Shown: piece after piece, positions 36,925-49,594 of the stretch
Position numbering within the stretch: the first letter of the stretch is position 1
Layout of the letters: the number at the start of each line of letters is the position of its first letter
Source of the DNA: Plazaster borealis
Lineage: Eukaryota > Echinodermata > Asteroidea > Forcipulatida > Labidiasteridae
Length of the DNA: 64,000 nucleotides
NCBI GenBank assembly: GCA_021014325.1
Contig: CM037462.1
Location: 8,042,501-8,106,500, forward strand
Direction: 5' to 3'
The notes under the pieces: model-generated
What the model was told of the DNA's origin: nothing
Database searches by the model: none
What the model saw: only the letters and a program-made list of their open reading frames with translations
Program-made: the position numbers and the translations under genes

Positions 36925-38150
36925 TCTTTGTCGTGTCCCCTGTGTGCAATAACGGTAATGAATATTGATTTTCATTATTCCAAAGAGGGATCAGACTATT
37001 TTTCCATCCTAGCCTTGGTTTGGTTAATAATGAGAGCGAGTAGGTGCTGAACAATGATAAAGGTCTACTGGACAACACATGGGGAGGGTCTTTGTTTGTC
37101 AGGACCAGGTGCTTGTAAAGAATTTAATTTCTAACATGTACAGAACTTTCAACAAATTTGGCATAATTTATGTAACGAAAATCAGTTGTACAATTACAAA
37201 AAGTATACATTATTTCAGTCTATTATAGGAAATATCGTTCATTGCTCTAAAATCTTTATTAATCAAAGTAAAAACATTTCTAATAACCTGTTTTATTTAT
37301 TTATTACTAATTTTTACACATGAGAATAACTCAGCATTTGGAAACAAAAATTCCAATCTTTGGCAAAATGTTTCTCTTGATGAAATAATGGGTGTGTTCA
37401 AGTAAAGAGAAACTTCAACAAATATTTCTTGTATCAACAGGCGTATGTCACTCTTTGTCATTAAGAAATATAAACTGACTGGCAGTTGCATAACTAGACA
37501 TTTCTTGGGGGGGGGGTGCAAGCGGAGGCAAAGACATAATTTTGAGGGGGACTATTTAATGTATCAAACCATTTATTTTATTATCTCATGGGGGGCAAGG
37601 GTTATGCCACTGCTGACTGGTCTGCCTGCCTGGAGTAAAACTTTTCTCCTTTTTAAATCGTCTTAAATATCTCTAGTCCTTCAGTAACTATCAAAAGTTT
37701 TAGAGAATATTGGTTAGTAAAAATACTAAAGTAGATAAATATCAAATCAACTGTTTGATTTTATACAAGCCAAGGTATATAGTGTAAAAATTGCATTTGA
37801 AAGTTTTGGTACCAAAAACATGTGACATGAAACTAGTCATGATGAAACTGATATCACTGATTGTTGTATTTTTAGTAATTCTTAACAACCTTTTAGCGAC
37901 TTGTGAACATTTTGTTGTTTAATGTTATGGGGAAGGTACCACCATACAAGAGATGTGAAAGGAACCTTTTAGCCTTTACTCCTTTGAGCAATCGCTTTAT
38001 AATTTTTCACAACTTGTTCTGACTGAATAATTTATTGAATGAACTGTTACATTTTGAAGATATACTGAACAAAAGTAAATAATTTTTGTTAGCGCTTTTG
38101 TATTTGATGTAACTATTCTTGTTAAAACTTGTACAAATTATATATTAAGA

Positions 38151-38156
38151 AATAAA
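38151..38156 (+). promoter_or_regulatory. Possible distal UBE3C polyadenylation signal
   Basis: AATAAA in a long AT-rich stretch 3.8 kb past the stop; nearer signals may be used instead. Confidence 0.25.
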
Positions 38157-38373
38157 AGTTATATTATTGTATTAACAATCAATTGGACGTCCTGTGGTGA
38201 TTTTGTTTAAGCAAAAATACGTCTTAATTTAAATTTTGTGTACAAATTGCTTTGGTAGAATGGATACCTTTATGTAAAAGCTAATATTTATTTGTTTGAA
38301 AATCATATAATGAAACTGGAAATAAAAAATATATTTGGGGTAGAATGATAGGATTTTTCACTTTCAGCCTGTT

Positions 38374-38817
38374 ACAGGCATGAGAATCTTCCTGTTTAAA
38401 CAGGAATTCCTGTTTTTTCCCTTTCAAATTTGTGGTCTTTGAGTTCAGTGTGAATTTGATATAAAATTTGGGGGTTGAGTTGTAGGGGGTATACATTTGG
38501 ATTGCGCTAATCCTTCTTCTCTAATCAGAAATTGTGAGTTTACCCATTTTACCTTTGTAATCGTATATCGCAGATCGACACACTGTTCGTGAAAAAACAG
38601 CATGTTAACAATTGCCGCCCGGCTTCCATTAGTCTTGGTTCCAAGACGCTCCAGTTACTGTGTAGTCACGAAAACCTAATCGCTATCTACATGTAAACCC
38701 CTATCACCCACAGTACTGATCACCCACGGACATGCATTTTTGGCGTGCCATTTTTCAGATTTTTTTTGTACGAAATAGATTTCCTGTTTTTTCATCATCG
38801 CCCATTCTCATGCCTGC
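38374..38817. mobile_element. Inverted-repeat element with CAGGCATGAGAAT ends
   Basis: CAGGCATGAGAAT at the left and ATTCTCATGCCTG at the right, with nearby TTCCTGTTTTTT in both orientations. Decayed relatives beginning CAGGCATGATATT appear at about 23831-23995 and 43663-43825. Confidence 0.55.
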
Positions 38818-39865
38818 TGTTATGTTACAATAATATGGATGTTGAAACTTTTGCCCAATGCAGCAACAGCTACATACATGTACATGATCGGTTGTCACTC
38901 TAAAATAAACAATTAATTTTTAATCCCTACATGTGTGTACATATCCCATGAATGCAAGCAACTGAAATCAATTTTTGCAGTGTGTAACTCATGAGTTATT
39001 TAGGCTGCTTGTTTATTGTACACTCTATGATGTGTCATCCACCAACTGCATCAGCATCTCAATTTAAAATGAATTTTTCTAAATAAAAATCATAATTTTA
39101 AATTAAATTTTTAGAGAATTAAATGCTTAAAAATATTTATATCTGGGGCATAATTATGACATATACTTTCCCTAGATTTGGCAATTGTTTTATTTTGCAA
39201 CACTCAAGATGGGTATCAATTTTGCAAGATTTTTGGAAACATGACCAATGCAAAAATAAGCTGCATTTGAAATGCAAAGAGAAATGTGAACACCCCATTT
39301 GCAAAATGGAAGGTTCTTGTACAAAATAAGGCCCTTTATTGGGGATTGCGTAATACCACGTCCCCAGAATAAACCTGAGCCGGCCAGTGAACCTTGAACC
39401 ATGGTTGAACCTTGAACTGAGAGAGAGCATGGAGGAAGAGTAGAGAGAGGGCTGCCGAATATCTTGTGAGTATTTTTTTAAAGACGGTTTTAAAACATTT
39501 TGTAGTTTAGAATGATGTATTGAGAAGTTGCAGCTTGAACCTTATCTGTTTGTTGGTTTGTTAGGCTAAGGCTTTAGGTAGTAACATTTTCCTCCATCAT
39601 TCTTTGAAAAGGTTCTTTCATTTGACCACCAGTCTTCATTTTTGTGTACATTTTTACATCCCATATTACAACTCTGAACTGAACTTATTTCGTGAAAATT
39701 TGCGCAACTTCATTAGGAGCGCACTTATTTTCACGACACATTATCAGTTTGCGCGCGTATGTTGAACTTTGCGCAAACCCAACCGGGCTCAACCTTTTTT
39801 ACTTTGTGCATACTTTTTACTTACAATATCTTTAGTGCACGTTTATTTTTCACTATTTAACTGTA

Positions 39866-39912
39866 AAATTTACCCAGCCAGTCAGTTTCCTTGTGGTTTA
39901 TTACTTGATAAT
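39866..39912 (+). mobile_element. 3'-end fragment of the 54.2-kb SINE family
   Basis: Contains TTTACCCAGCCAGTCAGT and CTTGTGGTTTATTACTTGAT, matching the tail of the SINE at 54200-54345; the tRNA-like head is absent. Confidence 0.6.
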
Positions 39913-40221
39913 TTGAAATGCATTTGATATTTTCGGCCAAACCATGGAGGTAGGAATTACAAACATGGGAACCCAAACATGTAGATTGTAGGCGTTGTTG
40001 ATAATCGGTGAAATATCCTCCCGTACCCCAATTTCGCGCATCACAAATATTCGCGCAGGTACCTTTCCGACGCATATTATTTTGTTTACAATACGCAGTG
40101 ACTCAATTTTTTTATTTCCGTGGAAAAAAAAAGAAGAAGCCTTGAAAATCATAATTTTTCTGGTATGTTTTTAGATAAACTACAAATGTAGTATAACAAA
40201 AAATACAAAGAAATAGCTAAG

Positions 40222-40223
<2 letters not shown>

Positions 40224-40263
<40 letters not shown>
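40224..40263. repeat. Poly-A tract of 40 bp
   Basis: Uninterrupted A run; no retrotransposon body was recognised directly upstream, so its origin is unclear. The length may be uncertain in assembly. Confidence 0.9.
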
Positions 40264-40264
<1 letters not shown>

Positions 40265-41013
40265 AATACTGCGTGTCTGTAATGCTTCAATACTTAAATA
40301 AATATTTAACAACAACAGATTTCAACAAACAAAACAACAGAAGGTTGAAAAAAACGTTGCATTAAAGCCTTTCCTTTTTTCAAAAATTTTTTTTTTTATT
40401 AATGTTTGCATTTGCTTTTAAACTTTGGGATAACAAACACTTAGTGAAGCAAGCGCCCACCCCACCAACCCCACCACACCCCCCCCCACACAATCCGTTC
40501 ATAATTATCACTTCCCAGCGCTTCGACTAAAGCACTAAAAAGAAGAGAAGAAAGAAAAGTGGATGGGACACTCGACTCCGGCGTGGCGTGGCAGTGCGAG
40601 TTCATGTGAAGGAAAACGAAAAAAAATCAAATCGGGATCGATTGCAGCGCGGCGAGTTTCGTTGTTTGGCTTGATGTTCTGCGGGCTTCTCTCCTCTCTC
40701 CTCTCAGTGGGCTTCATCAGACAAAAATTAAAAATAAAAAAAAAAGTTGTTGTTGTTCTTGATTCTGTGAATCATGTCAAAATTCAATTTCAATTCTTAC
40801 GTGCGCGAATAATGGGGATACGAGGATACTTGTTTTTTTCTTCTTGCCTTCGAATATTTGTTATGTTTTACCGTAACCATTTAAGCCATTTTGAGATATG
40901 GTGGTCACATTTCTAACTAGGGCACTCTTTAGTTTGGGTAAATTTGTCTGTATACACCCAAACCAAACAGTGCACCCAACATGCCAAAAAAGTCTAAGTA
41001 GCCTAATGGAGCC

Positions 41014-41397
41014 TATCTTAAGTAACTGGGGCGCTGTACTCCTATTTCAAAATTTTGACATCATTGGTCGTACTACTATAGCGCCCCAGGAAAAACTTGT
41101 ATTTTCCCAAAGCGAAACTCAATTTGGCGATCCCACACGGGTGCCCTGCCTTAACCGTGATGACCACGCGGTTGAGGCATGGCACCTGGCGAATTTTAGA
41201 CAGGTGTCCTGCCTCAACCGCGCTGTTATCACGGTTGAGGCAAGGCACCCGTCTAATCGACAGGTGCCCTGCCTCAACCCCGTGATCGCCAAATTGAGTT
41301 TCGCTTTGAGAAAATAGAAGTTTTTCCTGGGGCGCTAGTACGACCGATGATGTCAAAATTTCAAAAAGGGAGTACAGCGCCCCAGTAACTGGGTCTA
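41014..41397. mobile_element. 384-bp Mutator-like MITE with 9-bp target duplication
   Basis: Inverted ends carry GTAACTGGGGCGCTGTACTC and a shared GACATCA..GGTCGTACTA block. The element is flanked by exact AATGGAGCC repeats (41005-41013 and 41398-41406). The left tip is degraded (TATCTTAAG instead of TAGACCCA). The centre is a nest of smaller palindromes built on GGTGCCCTGCCTCAACC. It has no coding capacity. Confidence 0.9.
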
Positions 41398-41742
41398 AAT
41401 GGAGCCATGGTTTTACAACCGTTGAACTTTCAAATGAAACTAATCAACAATTATGTTTAATAATACATTTTTATTTTCTTGTTCTTTGTCTTTCATTATT
41501 GGGAACTGTCGCCATGATCATAGCAGACCTGTGGTTGTACACATATGGCTCAAAATTAACACTGAACTGCAGGCCCAAGGATGATGGTTTAAGCACCGGG
41601 CCAGTGAACTCGTGATCACACACATCTGGCGGTCTTGAGTTGTTCAATTGAATAGTAATACCTCACTGGCAGTGGCAAAATAGTCAAACCTTAAGTTTAG
41701 TCTGATAATTATCTTCCAATTCTGTTGAGTATTGAAGATACC

Positions 41743-42180
41743 TAGACCCAGTAACTGGGGCGCTGTACTCGTTTTTTCGAAATTTTGACATCTGCGGTCG
41801 TACTAGCGCCCCAGGAATGCGTTGCATATACGCACAGCGATCTTCAAATTGATATAAGTTGACACAAAAAATGCCTCCAAACGACAAAAATACCCAACAA
41901 AAAACGCCTTTAAAAACACCTACTGGCTTCTTCATATGTCTAAGATGCAACATCAGGCATTTAAATGTACTCACAATTTGGTTTTGAGCTGCAAATTTAC
42001 GATTTTCGGAGAAACCACCATGACGTCAAACTCTCAATTGGACCGACATTCATACTGTGTGCACTCGCCGCAGCGCGCGATTGCCGTGCGAATATACAAT
42101 GCATTCCTGGGGCGCTAGTACGACTGCAGATGTCAAAATTTCGAAAAAAAACGAGTACAGCGCCCCAGTTACTGGGTCTA
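41743..42180. mobile_element. 438-bp Mutator-like MITE with 9-bp target duplication
   Basis: Ends TAGACCCAGTAACTGGGG and the reverse complement, flanked by exact GAAGATACC repeats (41734-41742 and 42181-42189). It shares its ends with the element at 41014-41397 but has a different core. No transposase frame. Confidence 0.92.
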
Positions 42181-42980
42181 GAAGATACCCATATACTAAG
42201 ACAAATGAGATATAGCCTATAAATCTTAAAACAAAACAGTTGATCTTCATTTTGATGATCTTATATTAAAACAAAATTCTGGTCCAGTAAAAAGTTTGAG
42301 CTACAAGCCCTGCAGTCTTGTGGATTTTCCTCCCAAATTCGAGCCCTGGTACATGAAACTATGAAATCTAACCCAGTTACTGCACATGTGCGTGCACAGG
42401 CCCTCAAAATATGATAATAACTGTGTCCTTTGTGATGTGACAGCAGCCAGCGAGCGCCTGGAGTAACTGGGTTAGGTTAGAGTTTAAAATTCTATACACA
42501 CAGGCCTGCTATGATGATCATGAATGATGACAGTCCCCCTTTAATTCAATAAAATGTTCTCACATTGACAGTATCAGTGACGTACAAAAAGTGAGTGAGT
42601 GATTATAAAAAATACCTGTAGTAATACCAGTATTTTTACCAACTTCCTACAATGCAAAGCTTTTCGGACCAGTCTACTGATACTTCTTTCTTTGTTGTGG
42701 TTACAAGGCAACAGTCTCCTAAGTCAAGGGTAATGTACTTCTAGGCCTAAATGTGCAAAATAAAAATTCAATTTCTACAGGCTGAACATTTCCAGGAGCA
42801 CAAAGGCAATGACCAAGGGCATGGAGGCAATTGCTTTTAGTGCCTGTGTGAAGTATTACTGTACACTTCAACCTGAACAATGTCAAATGGGGTTGACTTT
42901 CTGAACATTTCTTTTCAAACAGAGATAACTTCGCTGATCAATAAGAGTTGAAGTGTACTGTTATCGAGCTTCGGAAAAAG

Positions 42981-45900
42981 ATGTGCAGCTTACCAGTCAT
43001 TTCAGCTGGTCCCATCCCATCACTTTGCTTCCTCCTATTTCTTGTATGCCTTCTCTCAATAAAAAACACCACCTCGGAAAAACATACCGTCAAGAAAACA
43101 ATTCATCTGGACACAGGTTCTGCGACCAAAAACTTCAACGAAAATGAAAAATTTAAAGACATGTTCGAGTTGACAGAAGATAATTTTGAGGAGATGGTTT
43201 TAGATGCGGAGGACCCTTGGATCGTGTTGTTTACTGGAGGAATGCTGCAGAGAGAATGGAAAACATTAGCTGTGTCGCTCAGGGGTGTTGTGTGGTTTGG
43301 CATTTTGAATCGTATACAACAGGAGGACCTTTTGACAGAAATTGTAAGTGCAGTTAAAAGCAGCTTTCGAATATGGGGGCCCCCAATATTTACCAAACTT
43401 GTGATATAGGCCTAAGTGCTCTTTTGTTTAGACGTTTCATTGTACAAATTAAACCATACCACTGGTACCATCCAATCAGAAGACACTTTATGACACAAGG
43501 TCCGCCTTATTTCATTTCATCCAATTGTGCGTGGGCACATTGACTAGGTCATTGTAACTCTTTGTATGCAGTTTTACAAATCAAATACCATACACACACA
43601 TGTGCTTTAAAACTGCAAGCTGATTTGAATTAGAATGAATAATGCACTATTACTCATTTATTACAGGCATGATATTATTCCTACTTTAGTCTGATTTTCG
43701 ATTTTGTTTGCCTAATTATAAAAAGCAGAAAAGCAGAAAAAAGTATATTAAAGCCTGAACAGTACCATAGTCAGCTCCTCTACTTGATAAAATGTTCCTA
43801 CTTTTTCCTAGGGCCAAATATCATGCCTGTCATTATTAACAGTTGAGGTAGGAGACGGTTCTGTACTCCTCTGTGATTGGATGACACCGTCATGGGCATG
43901 CTTTATTGTACTTCATGGCTTGGAGAGGACACTGTGTATCGCATAGGCCTACTATGTATGATAAATCGTCTAAAACAAAAAAATATCAAGACAATATTGT
44001 TTCCTCAATTAACACCATATTATTTTACAGTTTTCTTAATAATTTCTTAATGATAATTATGAGGAGAATGTACCTAGATGCAATTGTACACGTACAAAAT
44101 GTAGATTAGACTTTCAAGTCCAAACTTCCTCCCAAAAGATGACCAAGTTGCCAAGTTTGAAAACAAACAAGAGATTGGTCTTGCAAAATACTCTGGTCCA
44201 GTGAAAGCACTAAGCTCAAGCCGTGTGGTCTTGGGGCTGTTTTCTTGAAATATGGGCCCTGGGAGGTCACAGATAGCTGTACTTGTTAAGTAGTGTATGG
44301 TTTTTCTATAACATGTTAGATTCTAAAATGCAGATAAGAATGAGCCATTGTTTGACTGAAGATCTTAAGAGACATCTCCAGCGTTCTCCCTTAACACTGG
44401 TCCGCTGGCCGAATGCCAGTTAAAACACCTGAGGACCAGTCAAACTTCACTTTAAGTGGTCTGGCTGGCTAGTTCAGTGTTTGAAAGCATCCCTATTTCA
44501 TATGAAATTTAGACTAATGAAAAAGCTGATGGACTAGTGAAATGACAATCTAACTAGTCCTTCAGGCCATTCACTGTAAAAGTTAAGGGCAACCCCTGAC
44601 CTCACCATTGGAAGATACCCAATTACCCATTACCATTGATGTACACATTGTTTTGGCCTGCCAATTTTTCATGAGGTAGGAGGAGTCCCCCAACATAATC
44701 GCATGCATGCCTTCCTCGGTACGTACATCCTGTAGTTGGTTTCTTTGTTGCCTTCAGTTGGAAGTTTCGCTAAAACATTATGTTGTATTTACCTCAACAG
44801 GACTTCAATGTTAAGAAGAATCCCCCAGCAAGAGTTTATCCGTATGGCAGCACAAAGCAGAAGGATAAATGGGTAGACGTCCAGTCGCCAAAGGAGGCTG
44901 AACAGATCGCTGTTAACAGTTTACCAGATATCAGCAAGACGATTGACCTCCAGGACATGAACAAATTCATCTATGAGTCTTATCTGATGTGGCCACCAAG
45001 TTTCCCTGCAGTCTTCGTTGTCGGTAAGCTGCCTTCCCCGGAGCTTTTGTACTGCAGGCCTGATATTCAGACAATTGCATCCATGCCCCTGGTGTTTTGG
45101 GTTTTGGGTGGGGGTTTTTTTGCCTTGAATTATTAAATTGAAAGTTACATTCACAGAGGTGCCTTTCACAAGGAAATCATGAAAGTGTCTTGTCTTAAAA
45201 GAATGAAGTTTCTGGCCTGGTGCTGGGAACAAATTTCCATATTGCAAGACAATACGCATTGTGACTGTATTGTTTGTTAATTGCATCTGGATAATTGTTG
45301 CTTTTATCTAATAAATGTGTGGCCTCATTGATCCCCCATGTGTGGTAGGGGCTGTGGAGGTGTGCAAATCAAGTTTGTTTTTTTTAACCTTGTTGAATGA
45401 AATTTTGAGAATGTTTCTCAATGCTTTTGGGACATCCACCTTCAAATCAAAGTTACTGTCAAACTGTTGGCCAACCTTAGGCCAAAATGAAGACATTAGA
45501 AGTATGTTAACCCCAAATCCCTAGTGTCTCTGCTGGAGAGACCTGCCATTCAGAGTCTTCTATTATCCTTCAGGCTGTGATATAACTCAAACACCCAAAT
45601 GTTTGGATAGATTGGTATGTTTGGCCCTGGGCTAATGGTGGCTGTCTGGAGGTACTGAAGTTATATCCTTCAAAAATCAGCCAAAACCATGATTCATAAG
45701 GATTTTGGAGGACTTGGGACTGTTAGTTAAAGGGTATGCACAACATTGGGAAGATTGAAAATATAAATTTCACAGACTGGCACGTAACTTACATGGTATA
45801 AAGATGGTCGTGGTGGAAAACTTCCCTTGAAATATTTTTGCCTGATGTGCTATAGTTATTCATAAGTAAAACAATTGATCTTGTGAGTCCAATACTCAAA

Positions 45901-47806
45901 TGTTTGAAAACAATGAAATTATATAATGATGTTTTTCAATATTTTCTTGTGACTCCAATGACCAATTGAGCTTAATCTTTCACAGGTTTGTTAATACGTG
46001 TATGTTAGGTCACATAACGTGTGGATACTGGTCTTTGACAATTACCAACGTTGTCTGCATGCTTAAAGGCACTGTACACGTTTGGTAATTACTCAAAATA
46101 TCTATTAGCATAAAAACTTACTTGGTAACGAGCAACGGAGAGCTGTTGATAGTATAAAACATTGTGAGAAAGGACTCCCTCTGAAGTATAACGTAGTTTT
46201 TGAGAAAGAGGTAATTTCTCACTACAATAATAAAAACTTCTTGCAAGAAGTTTTTATTCCTATCTGAAAGCACACAAATTTGTACAACAACGGGTGTTTT
46301 TCTTTCATCATTTTCTTGCAACGATGACCAATTGAGCCCAAATTTTCACAGGCTTGTTATTTTATGCATATGTTGGGATACACCAAGTGAGAACACTGGT
46401 CTTTGACAATTACCAAACGTGTTCAGTGCCTTTAAACAAACAGTTTGAAGTGTTTTTTTTTCTCCTATATATACTGATTTGGTGAGATTGATGTTTTAAT
46501 GTTGTCCTTTTAACTCCCAGGGGACGAAACACCTGCCACATTCAAGTCCATAGCGCTACACTACAATCGCTATTTTCACTTTGGGGTAGTCAGGAATCCC
46601 ACTCCTGTTGACCTGGCGACCTTGAGGTATGACCTCAGTATCCCAGGATTCCTTGTTCTGGTGTCGGAGGATTATGGAGACGATGATGACACTAAGGTGG
46701 CTTGGGAAGAGAGCGACTACAAGTTTCAGAGCATTGGTATGGATGATGAGAGGGTCCGAATTGATGGCTGCGGCTGCATCTGTTGCTAAGGGTGTTGTTA
46801 AGATCCAGCCGCAGACACTAATTTAGAAAGAGCCTTTATCCAGTTAGTTGCCGGTGTAATATTTCCTTCCTTTCAGGGAATTGAGCTCCTAGTTATGTTA
46901 ACCTTTTATAGACCATTAATTTCTGTACATACATCAACATTGCTGATATTGGGGTTTTTTAATTATAATTTTTTTCCTGTAAAAATGTCTGGAAAAATAA
47001 TACAAAACGGGAATTTGTTTTTGTTTTAGAAATTTGCTACAGTATTTTAACATGGAACCTTTGGAAATTGGCAACCAGGACATGGGTTTCACTTTATTTC
47101 AAATCATGTGGCCATTTGCCGCTGCTATGGGTATTTTGCTACTACAGCCCTCTGCGGATGTAATAGTCTTTGAAGGGTTAATAATGTATAATTTAATAAA
47201 CAAATTTTTTAGAGAAACTACTGGAAACATTTTGGTGAAATCTCCTTTAAGCCTAGCTTTACACTGCGAATCAACTGAATTCAGGACAGTGAACCTACAG
47301 ATAAATGGTTTGGTTTTTTGTTGTTTCACGATTGACCGAAATACAATGTACATGTAGAAGATGGTTTTCCTCTAAAGAAATTCCTCTTTTTTCCTCTTTC
47401 TTTTGGATGTGATCAATTGTATCAGTGTGCACTGTGAGTTTAAACTTTCTGTTATCAGAACAACTCAGCTGAAGTACAACATGCTGAATCGAATTTTAAG
47501 AGAATTAAACATTATTTTGTTTTTACCGACTATTGTTACCATTTAGGCTTCACCACGGAAAGACAAGGTGAACTAAACTACCCCAACCTGGTGAAGTTCC
47601 TATACAGCATCAATATCCAGTACAGACACACTCTACCTGGAACCAACATGGCCGATGACCAGGACGTATTGACAATGGATGATGTCATGGAGGTCGAAGG
47701 TCAGCGATTTGACGTCAGGTACATGGAGGAGTTGCGCAACATTAAAGGGTCTGAGATTATCAGCAAGAAGGATGAGAAACAAAGCGCTGGACGGAATGAG
47801 CTTTAA
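42981..47806 (+). CDS. Secreted or ER thioredoxin-fold protein lacking CXXC, 353 aa, four exons
   Basis: Exons 42981-43343, 44801-45023, 46521-46736 and 47547-47806 join with phases 0, 1 and 1 through GT-AG introns and give 353 residues. I chose the ATG at 42981 because a hydrophobic signal peptide (about residues 11-27) follows at once; the frame is open upstream but without a Met. Residues 61-121 read like the start of a thioredoxin fold (MFELTEDNFEEMV, then DPWIVLFTGG), but the position of the redox CXXC is occupied by GGMLQREW, so oxidoreductase activity is unlikely. Residues about 183-300 look like a second thioredoxin-like unit (FPAVFVVGDETP, IPGFLVLVSEDYGDDDD). The tail is charged and ends RNEL, which may act as a KDEL-type ER retrieval signal. 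Tandem, partly inactive thioredoxin folds also occur in the luminal parts of RNF103 and DNAJC16, but I cannot assign orthology. HCCS follows in convergent orientation. Confidence 0.8.
44390..44590. repeat. Dispersed repeat, inverse copy of 10935-11133
   Basis: Carries AGCGTTCTCC, AAACACCTGAGGACCAGTC and TTTGAAAGCATCCCTA, the reverse complement of the copy near 11 kb. Lies in intron 1 of the thioredoxin-like gene, about 210 bp before its second exon. Confidence 0.65.
45731..46062. mobile_element. TTAA-type MITE, diverged subfamily (CAACATTGGG), abutting another copy
   Basis: Left flank TTAA 45727-45730, right flank TTAA 46063-46066. Ends AGGGTATGCACAACATTGGG and CCAACGTTGTCTGCATGC. It shares internal TGACCAATTGAGC and CTGGTCTTTGACAATTACC with the main family. 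The right TTAA is also the left TTAA of the next element. Located in intron 2 of the thioredoxin-like gene. Confidence 0.82.
46067..46431. mobile_element. TTAA-type MITE (ACGTTTGG family), joined head-to-tail with the preceding element
   Basis: Flanked by TTAA at 46063-46066 and 46432-46435; ends AGGCACTGTACACGTTTGG and AACGTGTTCAGTGCCT. TTAA target duplications are typical of piggyBac and Kolobok transposons; the superfamily cannot be decided without a transposase. Confidence 0.9.
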
Positions 47807-48932
47807 AGAAGGCGGGTTTAAGAATGTGGACATCTTACATGATGTAAATCAAGTGCTTTTTCCAAACCTCGGGTTGTGCTCAGGCTCCAGGTCCGTTTGA
47901 TGTTGGAAACACCATGTAAAATGTACACTGCTCCAAAAGTGATGACGGAGCCCAGGCCAAGTTTACATCTAAACTGCCCTCTGTTAAAGGTCGCATAGTT
48001 CCAAGGCAACCTTGCCCCTGATATAGTACTCCAAATTGATACAAAACACAATGTATGCACACATAGGCAGGCAGAAACTCAATGCTTTAATTTCGGCCAT
48101 TATGTCAGAGGGCACATGTCTATACTTGTATATTATACCAACTACCAGTACATTACAGCATTATTTTCTGAAAAAGAATATTTTTATAGAGTACTTTATT
48201 TGTATGAAGCTGGGGTTTTTTTGTAATTGCCATAACGCAATACATGTGTGCATTTTATTCCAGAGTTTGACAGTTGATGTCAATGGTTTATACTTTGTTG
48301 TATCGGTATAGTACTTGATTGGTACTGGTAGTGATTAAAAAAATAATTAAATAATTTGTAATTTGAGGCCTACTTGTCACAAATTTGAAAGCAGTACAGC
48401 TTGTCCTGATAACTACTTCTTCCTAAAATGCTACCATGTACAATATTTTTAAGTTTTTTTCTTTTTATTTTTCAATTTAAACACACTTGTACAACAGGTA
48501 TGAAAAAACATAGTTTTATACCGTCCAGTCTTTCCAAAGAAATTTGTGTTAATTTGTGAGTCGGACCAAGTCCAAGCAAGTATTTTAAAAATAATTTCTT
48601 CATTTTGAAACATAAAGAAAACTTACCTTGCAAAGGAACAATGAAATAACTTGTGCAAAATCAGATTAACAGAAGTTTAATTTGATTTGATTTAAATGTG
48701 AATGCAGTTCTGTTTTTGTTCGTTTGTTTTTAGGTTGGTTAATTTTCAGTTGAAATAATTGTGGCCCAACCGTTTCTGCTTGAACTTGGACGAGATCATC
48801 ACTTGAAATATAGTTATTAATGTATATTCCTTTCATATTATTTTTTACTTAACTTGTAAATGATGACTTTTGTGCCAATCAGATTTTTTTCTTGTAAGAG
48901 AAGATTTTGTACTCAGATTTGAGATAAATTTG

Positions 48933-48938
48933 AATAAA
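48933..48938 (+). promoter_or_regulatory. Possible polyadenylation signal of the thioredoxin-like gene
   Basis: AATAAA about 1.1 kb after the stop, before the convergent HCCS gene. Confidence 0.35.
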
Positions 48939-49485
48939 AAAAAGTGTAAACATTTAATGTAACTTGGAGCTGTTAATTAATAAGCACATACTATGTACAC
49001 ACAAGTATGTAAGTACATGTATTTATTTGAAGTGTTACAACCATGGTTGTGGCTTCATACATGTTTTAGTGTGACAACCATGGTTATTCCACGGTAACTT
49101 GGTGTGAATTTTCATTGGTCGATAACCAATCACGTGATGTGATACAAAGACGCATAACATGGCTAAGACCGAAAATCCATGTGTCCGTTGTGCGTAATAC
49201 GTACAAATTAAAAATACACACGTTGTGTTATCCATAAAAAGGATGTGCATTGCCTAGTGTGTATATTTATTTTTAAGGATACGCACTACGCAGGACGCAC
49301 AGGGCATGAGGGTAACAAGAGTGATGTATTCCCAGCGCCTTGTACAATTAGAAACAGCCCCAGGTTCGAGGGAACAGTGAAGAATTGATTTTATTTTAAC
49401 AACTGTTCGTCTGATACCATGCCGACTTCGTCAAAACAATGTTTGAAGATGACAACAGAACGCCTATACAGAAGAGGAATCTATT

Positions 49486-49588
49486 ACCATGGTATAACAA
49501 AACAATTGTTGCATGCTGTGATAGGTTGTTTGCCCCCTTCGGGTCTACAAAACACCATGGACCCCATCACAGCGTGCAACAATTGTAT
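49486..49588. repeat. Imperfect inverted repeat around AACAATTGTTGCATGCTGTGAT
   Basis: AACAATTGTTGCATGCTGTG at 49500 pairs with CACAGCGTGCAACAATTGT ending at 49586, with CCATGG/TACCATGG outer matches. May be a small MITE; no target duplication resolved. Confidence 0.6.
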
Positions 49589-49594
49589 ATTGTG

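Larger units (their letters stand above)
35201..42980. other. Non-coding interval between UBE3C and the thioredoxin-like gene
   Basis: Distal UBE3C 3' UTR, a SINE (36646), an inverted-repeat element (38374), a SINE fragment (39866), a poly-A run (40224) and two Mutator-like MITEs (41014, 41743). No conserved exon was recognised on either strand. A noncoding leader exon of the downstream gene may be present but cannot be placed. Confidence 0.5.
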
